From Thozetella sp. PMI_491 (lineage: Eukaryota > Ascomycota > Sordariomycetes > Chaetosphaeriales > Chaetosphaeriaceae): DNA of 64,000 nucleotides. Below are positions 45,866-56,422 of the stretch, piece by piece. Made by a program: the position numbers and the translations under genes. The notes under the pieces were generated by a model. It was not told the origin of the DNA. It made no database searches and saw only the letters and a program-made list of their open reading frames with translations. Within the stretch, counting starts at the first letter, position 1, and each line of letters starts with the position of its first letter. Location of the stretch: contig MU270091.1 in NCBI GenBank assembly GCA_021432635.1, positions 124,001 to 188,000 on the forward strand, in the 5' to 3' direction.

Positions 45866-47611
45866 ATGGGTAACGGTAGGATCCTGCAGTCTCTTGCTGT
45901 GCTCCTCGGTGCCGGCCTGGCTCTGATCCGCGCCGGGTGTCCGGCACCAGAGGTCGAGATCGCCAATGGTACTCTTCGCGGCGGGCGATGCGTGTCCGCC
46001 CCCGTGAACTACTTTCTCTCCATCCCCTACGCAGTCCCGCCGATTGGCGATCTTCGCTTTACCCCTCCGCGGCCTTACAACCAGACCTTCGCTGGGGTCC
46101 GTGATGCCACCACGCGCGCCCCTTCCTGCCCGCAGCTTGGCATTTTTTTCGTCGCGTACCATGCGGGCCAGTCCGAGGATTGGTACGTCTGTCACTGTGT
46201 CTGAGTCCTCTCAAAGTGTTTCCCTCTCTAACCAAGCCTGCAGCCTGTTTATTGATATCTGGGCCCCGGCAAATGCCACCATGGATTCAAAGTTACCGGT
46301 CAAGGTTTGGCTGTACGGTGGCGGGAATACAGCCGGGGGCGTCTCCTTCCCGCTTTACGATGGGTGCAACTCAGACACCGCAGCCGTGCATGTCAGCTTC
46401 AACTACAGACTAGGCGCACTAGGCTTCCTAGTCGCAGAGTCTGCCGGTCTCCTAGGTAATTATGGTCTCCAGGACCAGATTTTGGCCCTGCGCTGGGTCC
46501 AGGAGAACATCGAGGCCTTTGGCGGCGACAAGGACAAAGTCGTGTTGTTTGGACAGTCTGCCGGAGGCGTGGACGCTCACATTCTGGCCACCTTGGACGA
46601 GGCCCCGTCACTTATGAAAAGCGCTATTATGGAATCCGGGGCCGGCCAGTCTGTTCAGAACCTGAGCTCGGTCGCTGCATTTAGCGCGAAATTCTCTGCC
46701 CTCTTACCGTGCGGCGCTGACGATGTAAGTCATTATTTACAAGACTAATTATCTGCCTGCTGGTCCACTGCAAACTTGTGTTCTTTGTTTTCAATCTGAC
46801 TCCCTCGTCAAAGGTTGCCTGTCTTCGGGCAGCCACACCCGAGCATCTCAACGCGACTTTCCTGAGTATGTTTCTGAACGGGAGCGATGGTCTCGTCTTC
46901 GAGTTTAATGGATTCGGACCAGCGATTGACGGCAACCTCATCCTCGCCCATCCCACAGAAGCAGGTGTCAAGGTTCCCTCCCTGATAGGGTCTACCGCGC
47001 ATGAAGGAACGCTCCTCCTCTACGTGAGTTACGGTAATGCCACGGTTAGTTTGAACCAGACAGACTATGACCAGACTCTGGTGTCCAACTTCGGCTCACA
47101 GGCCGCTATCGTTAATGCTACGTACCCAGTCTCACGCTACAGCAATACGGAACTACCTGTCTTCTACGCCATTGACGATATCTACACCTCATCTGTGATT
47201 CACTGTGCTGCATTCAATGCCCTGAAGAGCAGCGCGAACACGGCACCAGTTTATACTTATGTCTTCAACCACACAGTCACCTGTCCATGGTTGCCTTTCA
47301 TTGCCCAGGATGCAGTAGAGCTGCTTGGGCCGGCGCATACATCCGAGCTCGCTTTCGTGTTTGGTCAAGTACGCCAGCTGCCGTTTGGTACAGGTTCGTG
47401 TAACTTGACCGAAGAAGAGGTCGCACTGAGCACATATATACAGGCGGCATGGACAAGCATGGCGGAGGCCGGAAACCCTGGCCCGGACTGGCCTGAGTTC
47501 ACGGAGAGCTCGACGCTGGGAGTCGTCTTCAATGACGTCCCCGTGCACGGCATAGTTGACTACTCGGCATGCGCTTTCTGGGAAGAACTAAAGAGCCAAG
47601 GTCCTGCCTGA
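45866..47611 (+). CDS. Secreted type-B carboxylesterase/lipase
   Basis: Exons 45866-46182, 46244-46724 and 46814-47611 join in frame (introns GTACGT...TGCAG, GTAAGT...AAAG) to 531 aa, typical of the family. The ATG at 45866 gives MGNGRILQSLAVLLGAGLAL, a signal peptide. Alpha/beta-hydrolase blocks: YFLSIPYAVPPIGDLRF, SEDCLFIDIWAP (disulphide loop Cys), KVWLYGGGNTAGG (oxyanion hole; usual HGGG replaced by YGGG), FNYRLGALGFL, VLFGQSAGGVDAH (nucleophile Ser in GQSAG; usually GESAG), STAHEGTLLL (Glu) and GPAHTSELAFVFG (His). The triad is complete. Hydrolyses esters or lipids outside the cell, by family. Ends about 1.7 kb before the NLR gene. Confidence 0.92.
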
Positions 47612-49310
47612 ATTGTGGAAAGTCTATAGACTATTCCGTACACGTAGATCTTTTCCCCAAGCCCCGTACCACTAAAGTTAGTAAAGATTTCAATTTCGCG
47701 CCTAAGTAATAGAATTCTTTTTCTTTTCGGGGTGGAACTACAGTCAAGTCCGAGAGCCAGGCTACAGTCGAGCTAGCTCATGTACGCAGTAATCATACTT
47801 GTTTAGAACATGGTGAAAGACACATCAGGGAGCCTTGTGCCACTGATGCTGCCAATGGTTGATCGCCATCTCCTTTACCTTGAAAAAATAAGGGAATTTG
47901 TTCCCAGAGCGGCCTAACCTCGACAAGAACATTACACTCTTAGTACCCCAAGACACCCCCGTCAAGTACATTCTTGGCGGGGCATATGTACTTCTCAAAT
48001 CCACTATACACAATACAGTACATTCATGGTGCACGTCAAAGTGGGCAGCGCGGCTCCAAGCAGTGCTAATAGAGAGCCTAAGATCCCGGATATAACAGGC
48101 TACAGCCCGGCTGGCGTCAGGGCGCCTTCGGCCAGAATCTATAGCTGCAACCTACGACTAGAACCTACGCGAGCGCAAAATAATTCCCAGCCTTTATGCA
48201 ACTAGAGCTGGGTAAAGCGTATAGAATGATCAAGCCGAAAGAGGCCGAGGGTGGAGGGTTTAGATAAGGAGGGAGAAATTTAATATGGTGCTATAGGGAG
48301 AGCTTTGCTACGCTATAAACCTAAGGAGGAATAATAAGGTTAGGAGAGGAAGAGGATGGCTGCTGGCCGCGCAGATGGGAGAGGGCGTACGAAGCTCCCT
48401 TTAAGTATAAGACTGTGTAGCCTCTGATCGACGCAGCGACGGAGGCTCTTTTTCTCCCTCTGTTGCATTGGTGGCCCGTGTGTACGCCTGGTGGCTGACT
48501 ATGCCCGACATAGAGCTGACGACATGGCTGCCTGCCGGGCTCTGAATGCTCCTGACGTCTTCTAATAGCCTCAAATGCTCAGGCTTCGACATTAACCGAC
48601 TATTGTATTAGAGAGTCTCTCACTTCTTCGTGATTGTGATTCCTTACGCTATGCCATGCGACTCCTGGAATGTCGTGACCGACGGTGAGCTCAGTTTGAC
48701 TGGCGATTATTCGACTGACGAAGAGTTCCAATAACTATGTGACTCTTTCGTACAATGGGGACACCTCCAGAATAGAGGTAGGTCATTGATTTGGAAAATG
48801 GTCAGGTATCCAAAGAGTCGCTGCTGTCGCCACCGTAGTCGCACGTATCGCTGCGGCAGCGCCTGGCGGTGCATCTATAGCCGAGGCACAACCGTGGAAA
48901 GAGGCGACGGTTTACAGACACGGAATTGACCGTTGCGGCTAGAGCCAGCGTCGCCTTCCTTCTGGAAACCCCTAAGGCTGACGTAACCTGACCTGCCGGC
49001 CTAGTGGTCCCAGAGCGACGACTGCGGCGGCGGCGACATTAGCGAGAGCCAGAGCCGGGAATGCGGTGGCCACAGATTTTAAAGAACCACCAGATTCCGA
49101 AAATGACGTACTTGGCTCGAGCCAGGGGATTTTATGTCACGCGGTGGTAAGACCTTGTCCTTTGTATGTTTTGACTAGCATTTGGGAGGGGTGCGTTAAG
49201 ATCACCACGTATGTACGCTCGTAGGGCTCGGTAGTGCTGGGCCCGTTGCAGCTCTAGACAAGAGTATAGCAGGTCTGCCACGTTACCCTTGCGTACTAAA
49301 CAGTTATTTC
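47612..49310. other. Long intergenic region, no gene seen
   Basis: 1.7 kb with no long or family-like frame. A purine-rich, AT-rich block lies at about 48230-48350. No termini or repeats of a mobile element could be fixed. Confidence 0.45.
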
Positions 49311-52300
49311 TTACGGCGAGAGTGGTACAGTCAATCCCTGCTCCAACATCTCGAGTACTCTGTCGTTGTCCCGCTTCCTGGCATAGTCCACCGGCTTCTG
49401 GCCATTCTCATCCAATGCATCGATATTGGCGCCATAGGCGAGAAGAAGTCTTACCACATCCTCTTCACCGTGCTCAGCAGCTAGGGACAGCGCTGTTCGG
49501 CCATCTTCAGGACTGGCCTCCGCTTCGGCGCCATTCTCCAGGGCCCACCTCATAATAGACACGCCAAGCCTCTTCTCCGCCGCCCACCAAAGCGGCGTGC
49601 GACCCCTGGCGATCTCTTCGGTGCATTTGAGTTCAGAAAACGCATCGCACGGGTGGCCAACCCACAGCACCTGCGCAAAGTTACGGCAATACGCACCGGT
49701 GGACTTGGAGTTGATGTCAACCCTGCCAGTTCGCATCAGCATCTCCGCCACGCCACCGTGGCCCTGTCCGACCGCGAACGATATCGGCGTCCGACCGGGA
49801 TAAAGTGCTCCTGTGGCCTTGGAATCTGGATCGACCTTGCCGGTGCCTAGCAGGCGCCGCACAACCTCTTCATGTCCTTTCTCGGAGGCAAACGATAGGG
49901 GCGTCCGGCCCGCGTCGTATATGCCAACGGCCTTCGAGTCAGCATCAACTCCGCTTGTGCCCAGCAGTCTCTCTACCGCGGGCACATGCCCATTCTCGGA
50001 AGCAAACGACAGGGCCGTCCTCGAGAATTGGTCCTTCGATTCCACAGGGACCCTGCCCGTCTCAAGCAGCCGCCTCACGATTCCATCGTAACCTCCCTGG
50101 GCGGCCCACAACTGCGGGGCCTTTGTCGAGTATGCCAACAGGACAACCTGACATATAACGCGACGCGGCTACAACGACAATAACACGTAAGCCACCGAAG
50201 CCCTCTGACCATTTGCAAAAGAGGCAGCATGGTATGGAAAAACGCAGCGAGATCTTACCTGGCCAGCGGTCCTCGGTCTCCGAGTTGGGGTCCACGTCCT
50301 GGACCGACAGGAGCAGCTCTGCCACTCTCTCGTGGTCGTTTCTGGCAGCCCAAGCCAAAGGCGTCAGCCCTTCCTGGTCCTTAGTGTCGACATTGGCACC
50401 CGGAAAACTGATCAGAACCCCCACAGTCCCCGCATGCCCTCCTCGCGCAGCCAGCGCTAACGGAGTCTGCTCATGCATGTCCCTGTCGTTTACATGAAGT
50501 CCTCCCGCCTTGAGCAAAATCTTCGTGGTGCTCTCGTGCCCTGATAAGGCTGCGAAATGTAGTGGTGTGCGGCCGTCCTTATCCTTCACCGCCGGGCTGG
50601 CTTGTTGCTTGAGGAGAAATTGGATTACAATGTCGTGCCCGGCTTCCGCAGCGTAGGAGAGCGGCGTGCGGCCATGACTATCCTTAATATTGAAGTCCAC
50701 GATGGCATTAAAAAGCTGGACGACACAACCCAAACCGAAATAGGCTGCGAGATGGAGTCCTGTTATATGCCTAGGATAGCTTTTGGCGAAACCTGAGCTA
50801 TGACGTGGCAGATCGCGCACGAATAACGCCTGACTCGAAGCATCGACCATAGGACCAGACTTGAATAAGGTCATGATGAGTGAGGCGTGCTGCTCACCAT
50901 CTCTGCGAGAGTGGGTTCCCCAGTTGTGCGCCGCATATGTGAAAAACGGGGCTTCTCGGTACCGTTCTCTGAGCTCGTCGTCCGTCTCACATGGCCCGCT
51001 CTGGAATGGCCGGAAGGAGAGATAAGTGAGACAGACTCGGGTGATATTGGCCTCGGCGGCCGGAAACCATCGCGACCGTGTGCGGTGCAGATATGACTCT
51101 GCCGTGTGGTGCATGGTGCGGATGATTCTGCTCTCCTTGTCCACTGTGACAAGTCCGCAGCAGGCAGCTATCATGTCCTCGACGTCCGTGACATTGCTGT
51201 CGTCGAGCTCGAGCCCACCGTCCTCCACAGCCAGGGCGTGCTGGAGCTCTACTGTCGTCAACGGTCTCCTGGCGCAGACGATCCAGGAGAGGACGTCCAT
51301 GGTTAGCGCTGCCATGTCGGCACCCTGCGCTTCTATTCGCCTCATGGCGTCCTCGTACATGATATCATGTACGTCAGACCCAGTGCGAAGCTCCGACAGG
51401 GCTGCTCGTAGAACTTTGGCGGACCTTTTCTGGGCCAGAGACTTGAGGTGAAGCTGCGCCAGCAAGAATCTGCGTAGCGCATGTCAGCGCAGAGACTTGC
51501 TCGAAGAGGTGAGATGGGGCTCGGGGGTTTGTGGATAATACAAACGTACATGCCGTCCGCGGCCTTGACTATTGCATCTTTAATCTGCTCCTGCAGGCTC
51601 TGACTGCGGACGACGAACGCTGGAAGGTGCACCATCCGGCTGTCCAGGTAACTCCGGACGTCATAGTCCTTGGCTCGGATCTCTAAAGAGAGTTGTTCAA
51701 ATCTGTCGGTAATTTCGGGGATTGGCCTAGATGTGCAGAAGATATTTGCCGAACAGTCGGCCCGGAGCTTTGAAAGCTCCTCTAACAGCCTCGCCCTGCG
51801 TCCGCCGGCTGGACACTCGTCGAGCGCATCGATAACTATGAAGATTTCCCGTATAGAGCAGCCACGAGGCGGACATGCTGAGAGACTTCGTTGAAAGTCG
51901 GTCGGGAACCGTGGCGCTTGTGGCTCTTATAGAGAGACTGTGCACACTCGGGAACAGCCGGCCTGCTGCAAACAAGCTGCCGCAGTAGGCTCTCGAAAAT
52001 GTGCTCCACTTTTTGATTGTCCCGTTGTCGATAATTGAAATATATATAGAGGATGGCAACGCTTGGGTCGTCGCGATATCGGATGGCGAGCTCGTCAATC
52101 ACAAGAGAGGTAAGGGTCGTCTTTCCGGCGCCGGGGAGGCCCCAGCAGAGCAGCGCAAGACCCTCGCCCGAAACCCACGCCACGAACTCGGCCGAGTCGA
52201 GCAGCCACCGACCCGTCCCCGTTTGTCTGCGGCTTGCAGAATCGTTCTGCGATAGCGCATAGTCGGTTGAGCTGAGCCAGTCGAGAATGGCGAGTTGTTT

Positions 52301-52923
52301 TGGGCTGTCTTGAAGTCGGTTTAGGCGATCTACGCCTTGTTTCACTGCTAACGCTGCCGCGCTGTTGAGCGAGGAGTCAGACCTCTATAACTGGACAGGA
52401 TCTTTCTATGCAGATACGCCCAATAGGAAGTAGGTTTACGAATAAATCTACTTACCCAGACGCTTGCTCAAAGAATGCATTGAGCAGCGTCACGCTCAGC
52501 GTGATGCGACTTCGAAGCTCGCGGACATCGCTTGGCTCCCACCTGAATCGCTTCCATACTCTCTCGAGTATTTGGTGTGAGCTCCCCTGGCTAGGCGCCA
52601 AGGCACTATACTTGTCGCGGACGACTTCGACATCTCGGAGGACATTGAGACAATTGCAAGTCACCTCTTGCAACGTCTCCCGCTGCTGTGTATTAAGTTC
52701 GGATTCGGGGAGGAAGGCATCGATATCTTGGAGAATGAAAGAGAGCGACCTGATTCTACCCAAGGGCTATGAGCAAGAACTGGAGAGAACAGCGAAGTAA
52801 TAGGAACACATACTCCTCGGAGAGATTCTTGAACTGACTGGGAGCTGCAGCGTATTCCTTGCGCAGGCCGTGGGCAATTTGGGCTATTGCGATGAAATCC
52901 CCGATACTGAATCCGAAGCTCAT
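49311..52923 (-). pseudogene. NLR-type NACHT-ankyrin protein with interrupted frame
   Basis: Start ATG 52923 (MSFGFSIGDFIAIAQIAHGL, a common N-terminal helical module of fungal STAND proteins). Exons are 52923-52814, 52755-52456 and 52361-51550, then 51469-50259, then a last ankyrin block 50138-49311. The NTPase has Walker A in LLCWGLPGAGKTTLTSL and Walker B in IFIVIDALDECPAG, then the WH-like region (DVLSWIVCARRPLTTVELQH). At least ten ankyrin repeats follow (GRTPLSYAAEAGHDIVIQFL and similar), four of the last spaced by VDxDSKA-type linkers. Two breaks are seen: a net one-base loss just before Walker B (about 51.84 kb), and a phase mismatch at the last exon join (50.1-50.26 kb). Otherwise complete. 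Whether this is decay or assembly error cannot be settled from the sequence alone. Confidence 0.78.
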
Positions 52924-53363
52924 CTCAGGCGTTGTCGGACAGCTTGGGCTTTCTAACGGACGGGTATCGCAAAATCAGCTCATCACGGTAAAGCGTTCAC
53001 TTATACGCTACGATGACGAAATTTATTGCACCCAGAGGCATCATCAGCCTAGAGGGGGCCATGCTCAGGTTGACTAGCGCCTACCGCTAGGCGGCGACAA
53101 AATTTGGAACACATCTGGTTGCGGATTTCGGCAAAACTAACTTCCGGGTCCAGAGGCTTCCTTTTCGTATCCGGTATGATTAAAAGCTACACGCAGCATG
53201 ACTCACTACCCCTGGCGAAGCCCACGATCTAACACATAATGTATATTAAACACGTAATCTTTAATCCTTTTACTTGTAAAGGAATTTTAAGATAATAATT
53301 AACCGCAGTTTTCTAAGAGGCTATCCTCCCTTGTTTATTTATAAATATATAACCTTAAAGTAC
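52924..53363. other. Intergenic, AT-rich
   Basis: 5' flank of the NLR gene and 3' flank of the next minus-strand gene; nothing else seen. Confidence 0.5.
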
Positions 53364-54564
53364 TCACAGCTCTCTTACATCGTTATCGCCGCCCTTTCTG
53401 TCACGACACTCCTCAGGGAGCCAGCAATGCTCCATACCTTCCAGCCTCCGCTTAGAAAGTTCAGCCATGCCCATAGATGTCATATAAAGCAAGTGCTCTT
53501 CCTCTATACTCTCGTGTATAAGGTGTAGTGGCGGTAGCAGCGGCAGTGCGCTTCTAACCGCGTCAATAAATCTGGGTTCCGACGCGTACTTACCCCCTAA
53601 GAGAATCCTCTCCACTCGGCTGCTCCCTATAAACTCTCTGATGCAATTCGCAATGCGGTCCCAGTACTCGTCCTCGTTAGATATAGGAAGAAAATTCAAT
53701 CCAAGCTCGAAATCGATAAAGGAATGCCGATAGGCGCGCGCTCTCACAGACCTCTCGAGGGCGAGAGCGCCAGCGAGCACATGGGAACTTAAGTCTAATT
53801 TTATAGTGTTCGCCCCTGGCATATGGTACTCTTCCTCACCGCAGCTGTAAGCATTTGTGTAGTTTTCGCACAGGCCAAGGCCATATCCGGCCATAGAACC
53901 CGCGACAGAGAACAGTTGTGCTTGCCCAAGAGGCCATTTTTCCCGAACAAGATCCTCTATTCCGAGGTAATCAAATATATCACGGATTTCATGCCGCGTG
54001 ATACGAACTGCCTCTGGTGTACTTAAGCCTGCTGATTTTATACGCCCCCCGAGGCGGGTCTCTGCTTCCCGACGAAGCTGGGACACTAAGTCGGCTAGGA
54101 CTTTTGTTTCTGGAGTTGCGGGACGCCAGACGAGTTTGTTAAGGAGCCTCTTTGCGTGGAAAAGGATCCAAATTGGTATTGTCGAGAGGTCTTTCTCGTC
54201 TACTCCAGGAGGACGTCGACTCCCATCAGTCATACGGATATTCGCATCGGCAGCAAGGCGTCTCATTAAGGATATATATTCTGGCGGGGCGTCGACATGG
54301 GCTATGGGCAGAATGGTGCCGTTATCATACTTGATAGACACGGTCCTGTTGTGTCATATTAGAAGAAATACTTAATACTAAGAATGCCGGAAAGTGCCTT
54401 GTGCCTTACCCATAATCCCCTTCCAGAGCGAAACCTACTCCCGGCGTCGTGAAGCGTCTCTGGGACGGACATTTGCTGCATTTTGGGAGCGGGCAGATGT
54501 AGGGGCTCTGCCCGGCCACCAAGGCAACTCCCCAAAAGTGAAGAAAGAGGATTATAGGATGCAT
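53364..54564 (-). CDS. Secreted protein with actin/Hsp70-like fold, fungal family of unknown function
   Basis: Exon 1 is 54564-54410 and exon 2 is 54345-53364 with a 64-nt intron (GTAAGG...CAACAG); 378 aa. Start chosen at ATG 54564 because it gives a signal peptide (MHPIILFLHFWGVALVAGQS) and the only frame-consistent exon 1; a longer open frame here is in another phase. Cysteines follow (CPLPKCSKC). The body resembles a Pezizomycotina family related to the actin-like ATPase fold: GDYGTVSIKYDNGT, SAGLSTPEAVRITRHEIRDI (first half), AGYGLGLCENYTNAYSC (typical GLGLCE block), HSFIDFELG (phosphate-loop-like strand) and ERILLGGKYASEPRFIDAV. Classical Hsp70 phosphate motifs are not obvious, so ATP binding is uncertain. 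It lies between the NLR and gasdermin-like genes. Confidence 0.7.
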
Positions 54565-55484
54565 AAGTCTGAACAGACGGGCGGTGCGACAACATGAGGA
54601 TACCTGCCCAACACCAATTGAGATGGGCTATGGCGAGTGACAGGAAAAATCGTTTCAAGGGGAAAAGGCCCTCGCCTGGGCAAACGTTGGTGTTATCTGT
54701 CAAAGAGATGACCCCGCAGCAGCGGCCCGAGAATGAACCGTCTCCAGTAGATGACCAACGCGAGCTATTGCTGCTTTGGACCAACACGCGCAATCCACCA
54801 ATAGCTAGCCATGATCGAACCGCCAGGATGAGAAGGATCATCGTTCTCTGTTTGTTTTCCTCATTGTAAATACTCGCCTTCGGTGGTTTTCTTGCGCCTG
54901 CCAACATTCTCGTTGTTGGTGGATGGTCTCTGGAAGTGGATGTTTCATGAGACAGAGATTATGCCAATAGAAGAGAGGCTCCAATGGATAATATAGTAGA
55001 ATTTGGCCCTAGAAATTTTGGAAATGGGTGGCTAATCGCGTCAAGTGAAAATAGCGCTTCGTACTAGACCCTGAGGAAGTCTAGTGGACCGTACCTTCTA
55101 TCTCTTGAGGGGGAGTTCGGCTGCAGGAAGAGGTTAAGGGTTAGACACCGCGAGGCCCTTGTACCATCTTTTGCTTTCTCCAAAGGGTCTAGGTCATGTC
55201 ACTGGCTGCTGCCTCCACGGGACGCGGCTGTGTTTTGGCGCCTCCACCAACCAGAAGAATGCTTGCTTGGATACCATTGATTGGGCATCGGAGCGCCATC
55301 GGCTGCTTGGAGGGCAGTGGGATTGGATGTCTAACTCGGTACAATCTCGGCCGATACGCTCTCATTGGATCAGCTCGCAGTCTGGCCACGCACTTTACCC
55401 CTCCCTCACCCAAGGTGCTCTGATCGGTCCACGAAAAGAACTGCCATGCGGGATATCAAAGGTTGATATCCTTAAAATCAAACC
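54565..55484. other. Intergenic, between divergent genes
   Basis: 0.9 kb containing the 5' regions of the actin-fold gene (minus) and the gasdermin-like gene (plus). Overlapping open frames on both strands (for example minus 54359-54907, plus 55159-55593) have no family resemblance and are treated as incidental. Confidence 0.5.
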
Positions 55485-56318
55485 ATGGCTACCAAGACAT
55501 ACCTTCTCGCGCCCAGCTTTGACTACCCTCCTGGTAGCTCAATACGCCTGGGCGGTCTCGTGGCAGATCCTCTCAGTCCGCATAGACCATTAACCAGCCT
55601 CGCCCGAGATAAATGGCCAAAGACCACAGAAACTGTCCAGAAGGAGCGCGTTATTACACGGGGCAAAGGATTCGAGGCTGGGCTGTCTACAACGGCGCAG
55701 ATAATCCAAATCATCAATGCCAAAGTAGGAGGTAACTTTGCGAGAGATGAGGTGCTCGAGTACTCGATGGCGGCGCTCCGCACGGAGTTCTTCGAAGCAG
55801 ACCCCAACGAAGACGACATCCGAGATCTCCTCAAGCACCACAGAGTCCAAACCGCAATGGATTTCATCTTTTGGTCTCGTCCACTCTTTATGATCACGGG
55901 AATCAAGATTGCCGAGGGCCTTTCCTTGTACGCATCTTATACGGCTCAGCAGGACGCGAGTGTAAGCGGCGAGATGCCCATCCCAGCCGCTCCGGGGATT
56001 TCGGTTGGCCTTAACACGCAAGTCTCGACTAAAAGGCTCCAGGAAGACTCTTTCACGGCTACAGGAGATGTAGTTCTAGCATATCGCCTGCTGAAGATAT
56101 GCCGGAAAGGATGGCAGAAAAGAAGAACCGTGGCTAGCGAATATCGCCCTCGGTCTGCCTTCCTTGGAGATTTGACTGTAGAAGATGAGTGGAGCGATGA
56201 GATAGAGGTCGGAAGCGCAGCTGTAGCGGACATATCTGAGGCCGGCGTGGAGGAAGACTTGTCCTTAAGGGAAGTGCTGGTGGAACGCGATGGCAATGAG
56301 ACTGTCATATACGTGTAG
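55485..56318 (+). CDS. Fungal gasdermin-like pore-forming protein (HET-Q1/RCD-1 type)
   Basis: Intronless, 277 aa from ATG 55485, the length expected for fungal gasdermins. The start MATKTYLLAPSFDYPPGSSI, then RLGGLVADPLSPHRPL, fits the family N-terminus. Alternating beta-strand and helical segments follow (FEAGLSTTAQIIQIINAKVG, VQTAMDFIFWSRPLFMITGI, KIAEGLSLYASYTAQQD), then GDVVLAYRLLKI near 195-206. A basic stretch (KICRKGWQKRRTVASEYRPR, about 205-224) is followed by a strongly acidic tail (227-277). The only Phe of the tail region, F226, lies at this boundary. In this family a short C-terminal tail restrains the pore-forming part until a protease removes it. The stop is 104 bp from the stop of a convergent subtilisin-like gene, the partner arrangement known for het-Q1/het-Q2. 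No disabling change is seen. The call is by resemblance and context; no search was run. Confidence 0.75.
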   Translation: MATKTYLLAPSFDYPPGSSIRLGGLVADPLSPHRPLTSLARDKWPKTTETVQKERVITRGKGFEAGLSTTAQIIQIINAKVGGNFARDEVLEYSMAALRTEFFEADPNEDDIRDLLKHHRVQTAMDFIFWSRPLFMITGIKIAEGLSLYASYTAQQDASVSGEMPIPAAPGISVGLNTQVSTKRLQEDSFTATGDVVLAYRLLKICRKGWQKRRTVASEYRPRSAFLGDLTVEDEWSDEIEVGSAAVADISEAGVEEDLSLREVLVERDGNETVIYV

Positions 56319-56422
56319 GTATCGCACTTTGGGCATAGGGAAATTGGTTGGCGAGGAGTATGATCACGCCCGCTACTACAAATACAGTGTAGAACTGTCT
56401 CTCAAGTTGTCTCTTTCACCAA

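Noticed and set aside
54359-54907. 182-codon minus-strand frame
   Set aside because: Overlaps exon 1 of the actin-fold gene in another phase and cannot be spliced in frame to exon 2, whereas the ATG at 54564 gives a signal peptide and correct phase.
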